Below, one piece after another: positions 60,471 through 64,000 of a stretch of DNA of 64,000 nt. The DNA comes from Geosiphon pyriformis (lineage: Eukaryota; Glomeromycota; Glomeromycetes; Archaeosporales; Geosiphonaceae): the NCBI GenBank assembly GCA_016748015.1, contig JAAOMT010000197.1, forward strand, positions 34,388 to 98,387, given 5' to 3'. A model generated the notes under the pieces. It was not told the origin of the DNA and ran no database searches. It saw nothing but the letters and a program-made list of their open reading frames with translations. Positions within the stretch are counted from its first letter, which is position 1. The number at the start of each line of letters is the position of its first letter. The position numbers and the translations under genes are program-made.

Positions 60471-62272
60471 ATGAAGAAGTCTGTTAAAGACTTTGGTTCT
60501 GTTAATGGTGAAAAAAGCATTGAGAAGAATGTTGCTTCTAGGAAGAAAAGGAAAAGTGAGATTTTAAAAGATAGTGCTACTAGTAAACTGGTCTTGTCTA
60601 ATAGAGCTGTTAGTGGTTCTTGGGGGTCTGATGCTGGTGATACCACTGAATCTGATAGTGTTGATATGGAAGAGAAATGTTTGGTAGAAGAAACCAGTGT
60701 GAATTATGGTGAGAAGAGTTTGTTTATGAAAGGTGATTCTAACCAAACACCAAAGAGTTTGAGATTGGTAACCAAGAAAGCCCTGAGTATGCCATTGGGA
60801 AAAAAAAATTTTTTGGATGATGTTAGTGATGATGACATTTTTTTGGATACTCTGGTGATTTTCCCTTCTCCTTTGAAAAATTTGGTCAATGTTTCTGTTC
60901 GGAAATCTTTTACTATAGATATTAAGCTGGACAAGGTGGCTGGAAAATTTTCTCAGAAAAAGTTGGTGGTAGTCAGAAAATTATTCTCAAAAGTCAATGG
61001 TTTTGGAGGGATCTCTACTCTCTCAAAATTTTCTGAAATCATCTATGCTTCTTTTACTTCTGAAACTAGTTTGGTACAGGCTATAGAAAAGGCAAGAGCA
61101 GCAAACATTTTAGTAAACACTAATCTTAAAAATCAACTATGCATTCAGATTAGGCTGTGGTGATAAAAAAAATTCCAGTTGGAACATTAGTTGAGGCTGT
61201 GCATACTGCACTTTCTGAATTTGGTTTTGTTGTATCAATCAAAATGCAATTGGTAGGGCTATGACAAAAGGCTGTGGTTGAATTTGCCCAATCAGATTAG
61301 GCTGATTTGGTCGCAGTTAGATGGTCTATCTTAATTAGAAAAGATGCTATGAAAGTGGCCAAGACTAATGCAGACAAGGAATCATGGGATACAAGAGATC
61401 AGCATAAGGCTTTGCTCTATATACTGCTGATGGACACCAATGTTCATGATATCTAGAACTTTATTGGCTCTGTGGGTGGAAAAACATGTGTCATCAATCA
61501 ACATCTTGTTACATATGCCCAAGCCAGGTGTGTTGTTGTGTGTTTTGACTTTGCTGCTTCAATTAATGCTGTCATGAAAACTACAGCTGTCTTAAAGGGT
61601 GTCAATTTGCACTGGTCTTACCTAAGTTCTGCTAAGTGTACTAAGTGTGGAAATTTGGGTCATATCTCCCTGAGCTGCTTTGTAGGTGAGAAAGTTTCTC
61701 CTGATGGCCCAGCTCACAAAATACTGTCAGATGACAATAAAAACAGACTGGTTTCTATTTATGCTAGATGTTCTGCTTCAATTTTCTATTCTGTTTTTTT
61801 TGGTGGTGCCTCTTAGACCAATATTGTTAGTGGGTCTTTGTTCCCTCCTCTCCCTGTACACAATGGTTCAACTGCTTCTGATGCATCTTCGAAGATAAAA
61901 CCTACCCTGATGGTGTCTATGGAATTGAATGATAGGTTTGCCACTTTTGAGCATAGTCTTGCCAGTCTTGTGAAATGTGTTGACAAGTTGGCTAAGAGAT
62001 TGAACTCACTTGAGCCAATGGTTTTCCAGCTTAGCCTTGGATGTTAGTCATTAATGACCCCTTTGTCACAGAATCAAGGAGTGAATATAGTAATGAGTAA
62101 GAGTTCAGGTGTGGCCACTGATAATGAGACTATTGCAGGAGTAGTGGTTTTTAATTCTTTAGTTATTTCTAAAATGAAAGAAATTCTGAACAATTTTTCA
62201 ATTATAGTTATGGGTCTTTCAACCAAAATAGACAATACTGGTTTGGTTCCTGCTATTCATCTTTCTCAATGA
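60471..62272 (+). pseudogene. LINE H ORF1
   Basis: Homology to copy G starts at about 60,435 (DYKATVG), but the initiator there is lost, so the first ATG is 60471 (MKKSVKDFGSVNGEK). A one-base deletion near 61,135 shifts the frame. The RRM-like part then reads HSD, TAG, AVVIKKIP and MQLVGL, TGA, QKAVVEF near 61,262. The zinc knuckle is CTKCGNLGHISLSC near 61,638-61,679. The frame ends LSQ before TGA at 62270-62272, overlapping the ORF2 ATG by four bases. Inactive. Confidence 0.82.
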
Positions 62273-64000
62273 TAGATCTGGTTTGGAAATTTGTAACATG
62301 CAATATTTGTGATATCAATGTCTCTGCCAAGCAGAAAGATGTTGTTTGTTGGCATGTGGAATCTGGAAGTATGGTTTCTATTATTATGAAAACAAAGTTG
62401 AGGTCTAATATTAGGCTCTGAATTATAAACAAGTTTGATGGAATGAGAATATTTTCTTCTAAGTTGGACAAAAGATTTCTTGGTGTTGGAGTGATGATCA
62501 TTATAAACAATTCTCTTACACATTATGTTGCTAAGGTTGAAAAAATTCTTGGTCATCTTATTTCTGTTTAGCTCCTTTTTAAGAGCAAGCTGTCTGTAGT
62601 AATTTTGGGCTTATATATTGGTGTGTCTGCTAAGGCCAGATTCAGCCAAGCCTGTGAAATCAACTTTTTCATTGCCAAAGCTGTTAATTCCTCCACATTT
62701 GTGGTATTAAGTGGAGATTTCAATAAAAATAGATCTAGGAAAAATGTTAGTTTTAAGTTCTACTTGGATTTGGAATTGGTCAATTCCTTTAGTGATCATT
62801 TTTTGGTTAAAGCTTCTATTTGAGACAATTTACAGAGTGCCAAAAAAGTTATCGACTACATTTTTGTAAATGAAAGTTTGTTGTCTGCAATAGCCAGTCA
62901 TAATGTTATTTTTGTCTCTGATTTTTTTGATACTGATCATAATGCTGTTTTGGTTTCAGTTGGTTTGGGTGGTCTCTTAGATGTCCAGCTCAATAGTGTT
63001 TATATACAGGCTAATAAGGATAGATAGAAGTTCAAAATCAAGAATACAGATGCTAATAAGTGGTCTCACTTTAGGGAATACTCATTAGGCAGGTTCTTGG
63101 AAAATATAGATGTGTTTAATGATGTAAAGGATAATAAAAATTTAGATGCTATGTGGAAAATCCTTAAAAAGGTGGTTATAAGCTCAACAGATAGTGTGTT
63201 TTCTAGGCACTGGTTTAGTGTATTCAATTGTCAGAAAAATAAGCAGTCTTTGAAGTTCTTTAAGCTGGAATTGCTAGTGGCCAAGTTGATAAAGTGTTTG
63301 AACTCAGGTCGGGAATTAAAAGTCATTTGTCTCTTTAATGTGTGGTCTACTCTCGATAATAAGGAGGCCTCTAAAGCATGCACAATGTTTGATTGTAGTA
63401 AAAACAAAGATAGCATTTTACAACACCTGTTAGGAGTCAAAAAAGTGTACCAAAAGTCCAAATATTATAAATCTAGATGGCCAGAAACATTTCAATTAGG
63501 AATACAATAAACAAATACATGGAAAACTTTAACTTCAATAAAGAACATATAATCAAAAGTGTTTTGGAATGGCCATTTAGAAAGGTGGTGCTGGACTATT
63601 TAATAGTGGATGATAAGTTGATTTTGAAACCTAAAGAAGTGAAATCCTCTGTTGATGTTATTATGGAAGAATGGACAAGGAAATAAGTTGCTCTCAATTC
63701 TCTACCTGTTTATTAATCTAATTAATATGCCCTCTTGACTTATGTCAATAATGATGTGTTTTCAAATATTATGAATGTAATTAGATTGGATGAATTTCTC
63801 TTGGTGGTCAAAAAACTGTCTGATAGAAAAGCTGCTAGCATTTTTGGTATTTCTAATAAGCTTTGGAAGCATAGAGATGCTCAAGTTCTGGGTGGTTTGC
63901 TAGACATTTTTAATGTGTATTTAGGGTTGGGTGCAGTTTTTTTAGAATGGAGACAGGCCTGGATTTCTATGATACCAAAGCCATATAATTAGGAAGGAAC
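62269..64000 (+). pseudogene. LINE H ORF2, N-terminal part
   Basis: It starts with ATG at 62269: MIDLVWKFVTCNICDIN. The endonuclease has IIMKTKLRS where copy G has TETKL, so the catalytic Glu is now Lys, then LSGDFNKNR and TDHNAVLVS near 62,935. The pre-RT region with ISNKLWKHRD follows at about 63,850. It is cut by the window end before the RT active site. Stops lie at about 62,419, 62,570, 62,821 and 63,025 and further on. Confidence 0.8.

Larger units (their letters stand above)
60320..64000 (+). mobile_element. LINE copy H (5' part, runs off the window)
   Basis: The leader AAAAAACTTCTTCCTTTTTT starts near 60,324 and matches that of E and G. ORF1 and the first 1.7 kb of ORF2 follow. The 3' end and the right target duplication are outside the window. 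Composition and stop density are similar to those of G. Confidence 0.82.

Noticed and set aside
19504-64000. Idea that UGA codes for Trp in these elements
   Set aside because: TAG and TAA stops also occur at Gln sites, frameshifts are common, and host genes in the window use TGG for Trp and TGA as a real stop (at 1512-1514).

Overview
This is a eukaryotic nuclear window, most likely from an arbuscular mycorrhizal fungus (Glomeromycotina). The evidence is the very AT-rich base composition, small spliceosomal introns, poly-Asn tracts, a fungal Fzo1-type mitofusin, and a load of decayed LINEs whose ORF2 ends in an RNase H domain. The lineage is my inference; no marker gene proves it. I saw no rRNA, tRNA or CRISPR array.

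The window has two compartments. Positions 1 to about 16,400 hold host genes: a poly-Asn single-pass membrane protein candidate (549-1514, +), an unrecognised poly-Asn protein (3010-4603, -), a small DUF3759/CipC-like candidate (5651-6299, -), a C3HC zinc-finger protein of the Rsm1/NIPA type (9621-11411, -, seven exons), ribosomal protein uS17/RPS11 (12397-13248, -, five exons) and a mitofusin/Fzo1-like GTPase (13592-16334, +, four exons). The exon structures were worked out by hand from splice sites and reading phase. Intron 2 of the C3HC gene has every hallmark of a minor-spliceosome (U12-type) AT-AC intron.

From about 16,800 to the end the window is a transposon graveyard. One LINE family appears as copies A (19,504-26,351, -), C (29,434-32,140, 5' truncated), D (29,369-38,623, very old, interrupted by C), E (38,787-45,560), F (46,557-46,837, only the 3' tail), G (48,229-60,015, interrupted by an LTR retrotransposon) and H (about 60,320 to beyond the window). 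Candidate target-site duplications of 8-13 bp bracket A to G. ORF1 has RRM-like folds and a CCHC knuckle. ORF2 has an APE endonuclease, a reverse transcriptase, RNase H and a C-terminal zinc knuckle. ORF1 and ORF2 overlap by ATGA in E, G and H. Element B (26,477-28,774, -) carries a related ORF1 but no ORF2, and ends in the same 3' tail as the LINEs, so it looks like an ORF1-only parasite of the family.

Inserted in LINE G is an LTR retrotransposon on the minus strand (54,776-59,757). Its single reading frame encodes Gag, a zinc knuckle, a retropepsin, a cysteine-rich region and a complete five-motif dUTPase. I find no reverse transcriptase or integrase. Nearly all internal stops in these elements lie where relatives have Trp or Gln, which fits C-to-T decay on either strand. 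None of the transposon copies in the window looks able to move by itself.
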